Part shown: piece by piece, positions 62,971-64,000 of the stretch
Position numbering within the stretch: the stretch's first letter is position 1
Layout of the letters: each line of letters starts with the position of its first letter
Assembly (NCBI GenBank): GCA_900472295.1
Contig: UCIA01000024.1
Coordinates: 76,577-140,576 of the forward strand
Source: Hyphomicrobiales bacterium
GTDB taxonomy: Bacteria > Pseudomonadota > Alphaproteobacteria > Rhizobiales > Rhizobiaceae
Length of the DNA stretch: 64,000 nt
Reading direction: 5' to 3'
Notes under the pieces: generated by a model
The model's input: only the letters and a program-made list of their open reading frames with translations
What the model was told of the DNA's origin: nothing
The model's database searches: none
Made by a program: the position numbers and the translations under genes

Positions 62971-64000
62971 TCACCAGTTGCGAAATTTCGAAGGCGGTTC
63001 GTAGAGGCCGCCCGACCAGTGCACGATATCCTTGATGGATCGGGCCGCGAGGATGCTCCGGTCGGCGTCGAGCGGATTGATGCCGAGATCTTCCGGTCTG
63101 CGAATGACGCCGCGCTCGCGTAGACGCTGGACCTGCCCGAGGTCGCGGCCTCGTCCGACATCGGTATAGCCAGCGATCCCGCGTATTGCTTGCTCGCGCT
63201 CGTCCGAACTGCGGCAGAGCAGCAGATTGGCAATACCTTCTTCGGTAACGATATGGGTGACGTCGTCGCCGTAGATCATCACCGGCGCCAGATCGAGATT
63301 CAGCTTTTCTGCCAGTTCAAGTGCGTCGAGCTTCTCGACGAACAGCGGCACGTTCTTGTCGCCGAACGTCTCTCCGATCTGCACAACCAGCTTGCGACCA
63401 CGCCGCAATAGCACGTGCCCATCAGGATCTGCTTCTTGTCCTGCCTTAAGCCAGGGTTCGCTCGGATGCCGGCGACCTCGTGCATCCGCCCCCATATTCG
63501 GCGCGCCGCCAAAGCCGGCGATGCGCGACGTGGTGACGGTCGAGGAGTTTCCCTGCAGGTCAATCTGCAGCGTCGAGCCGATGAACATGTCGCAGGCGTA
63601 CAGACCAGCAGTCTGGCAGTAGGCGCGGTTCGAGCGAAGAGAGCCGTCCGCACCGGTAAAATAGATGTCAGAACGGGCTCGGATATAGTTTTCCATGCCC
63701 ACTTCGGAACCGAAGGAGTGGATTTGCTTGACCCAGCCGGATTCTATCGCCGGAATCAGCGCCGGATGAGGGTTCAGAGCGAAGTGGGTTGCCACCTTGC
63801 CCTTTAGGCCAAGCTTCTCGCCATAAGTCGGCAGCAGCAGTTCGATCGCGGCAGTGCTGAAGCCGATTCCGTGGTTTAGGCGCTGGACGCCGTAGGGTCC
63901 ATAAATCCCCTTGATCGCCAGCATGGCGGTCAGGATTTGCCCTTCGGTGATGGCGGCGGGGTCGCGCGTGAACAGCGGTTCGACAAAGAAGCGCTTGTCA
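62971..64000 (-). CDS. mdcA: malonate decarboxylase alpha subunit, C-terminal part
   Basis: The gene continues past the right edge; 343 residues plus stop are seen of a usual 550. Visible motifs are LNHGIGFSTAAIELLLP, FALNPHPALIPAIESG, FIGSTLQIDLQGNSSTV and PNMGADARGRRHPS, as in acetyl-ACP:malonate transferases of the CoA-transferase fold. It exchanges malonate for acetate on the carrier protein. It opens the part of the operon visible here, with mdcC starting 13 bases later. Confidence 0.95.
   Translation of the reverse strand, partial: DKRFFVEPLFTRDPAAITEGQILTAMLAIKGIYGPYGVQRLNHGIGFSTAAIELLLPTYGEKLGLKGKVATHFALNPHPALIPAIESGWVKQIHSFGSEVGMENYIRARSDIYFTGADGSLRSNRAYCQTAGLYACDMFIGSTLQIDLQGNSSTVTTSRIAGFGGAPNMGADARGRRHPSEPWLKAGQEADPDGHVLLRRGRKLVVQIGETFGDKNVPLFVEKLDALELAEKLNLDLAPVMIYGDDVTHIVTEEGIANLLLCRSSDEREQAIRGIAGYTDVGRGRDLGQVQRLRERGVIRRPEDLGINPLDADRSILAARSIKDIVHWSGGLYEPPSKFRNW

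Noticed and set aside
1..64000. tRNA genes, rRNA genes and CRISPR arrays
   Set aside because: No cloverleaf, rRNA core or regularly spaced repeats were noticed on either strand by eye; a covariance or repeat search would be decisive.

Overview
The window reads as chromosome or large-replicon DNA of an alphaproteobacterium, most likely a soil rhizobial member of the Hyphomicrobiales, and Mesorhizobium-like is my best guess. The reasons are high third-position GC, several FixJ-type response regulators with PAS kinases, an alphaproteobacterial RpoH, OprB porin, NodT-type outer-membrane factor, UgpC-type sugar ABC transporter with paired Gfo/Idh/MocA dehydrogenases, and decayed IS66, IS630 and IS110 fragments. 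No rRNA, tRNA, CRISPR array or intact insertion sequence was seen. The genus is inference, not proof.

Layout. 1-8.6 kb: a cut-off metallo-hydrolase-like gene, a secreted alpha/beta hydrolase, a type III polyketide synthase / ICMT-type methyltransferase / MFS exporter operon, an IS66 remnant, an OprB porin, and an HxxxD acyltransferase gene behind a 29-bp palindrome, followed by truncated coding scraps and an IS630 remnant. 9.2-16.0 kb (minus): a complete sugar ABC transporter with a dehydrogenase at each end. 16.6-20.6 kb (minus): a multi-PAS histidine kinase with two FixJ-type regulators and a lone receiver. 21.2-27.5 kb: a small exported protein, a Do-type periplasmic protease, an AraC regulator, a gene-poor stretch with an orphan terminator, and a membrane/outer-membrane gene pair.

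27.8-38.2 kb: a zinc-ribbon-like small protein and a broken small exported Cys-motif protein, then two multidrug efflux systems: an RND pump with adaptor (minus) and an EmrAB-type tripartite MFS system with its own outer-membrane channel (plus). 38.3-45.6 kb is stress-flavoured: two small exported proteins sharing an identical leader, RpoH sigma factor, a second receiver / FixJ regulator / PAS kinase set, an HdeD-like membrane protein and a Tat-exported oxalate decarboxylase. 45.7-49.8 kb is the cyoABCD quinol oxidase operon. 50.3-53.2 kb is a large winged-helix/NTPase/TPR regulator. 53.9-57.3 kb is an AaeAB-like aromatic-acid efflux operon, and 57.6-64.0 kb is the mdc malonate decarboxylase operon, whose mdcA runs off the right edge.

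Working together, many genes concern the envelope and stress: export (RND, EmrAB, Aae-type), periplasmic proteolysis, oxalate and acid handling, heat-shock sigma factor and quinol oxidase. Three blocks supply carbon use: the sugar ABC operon, malonate decarboxylase and possibly the OprB porin. The most novel-looking items are the polyketide/methyltransferase/exporter operon, the two parallel kinase-FixJ-receiver modules, the small exported gene broken by a TGA codon and two compensating frame changes, the orphan terminator, and the non-standard active-site lid of the oxalate decarboxylase.
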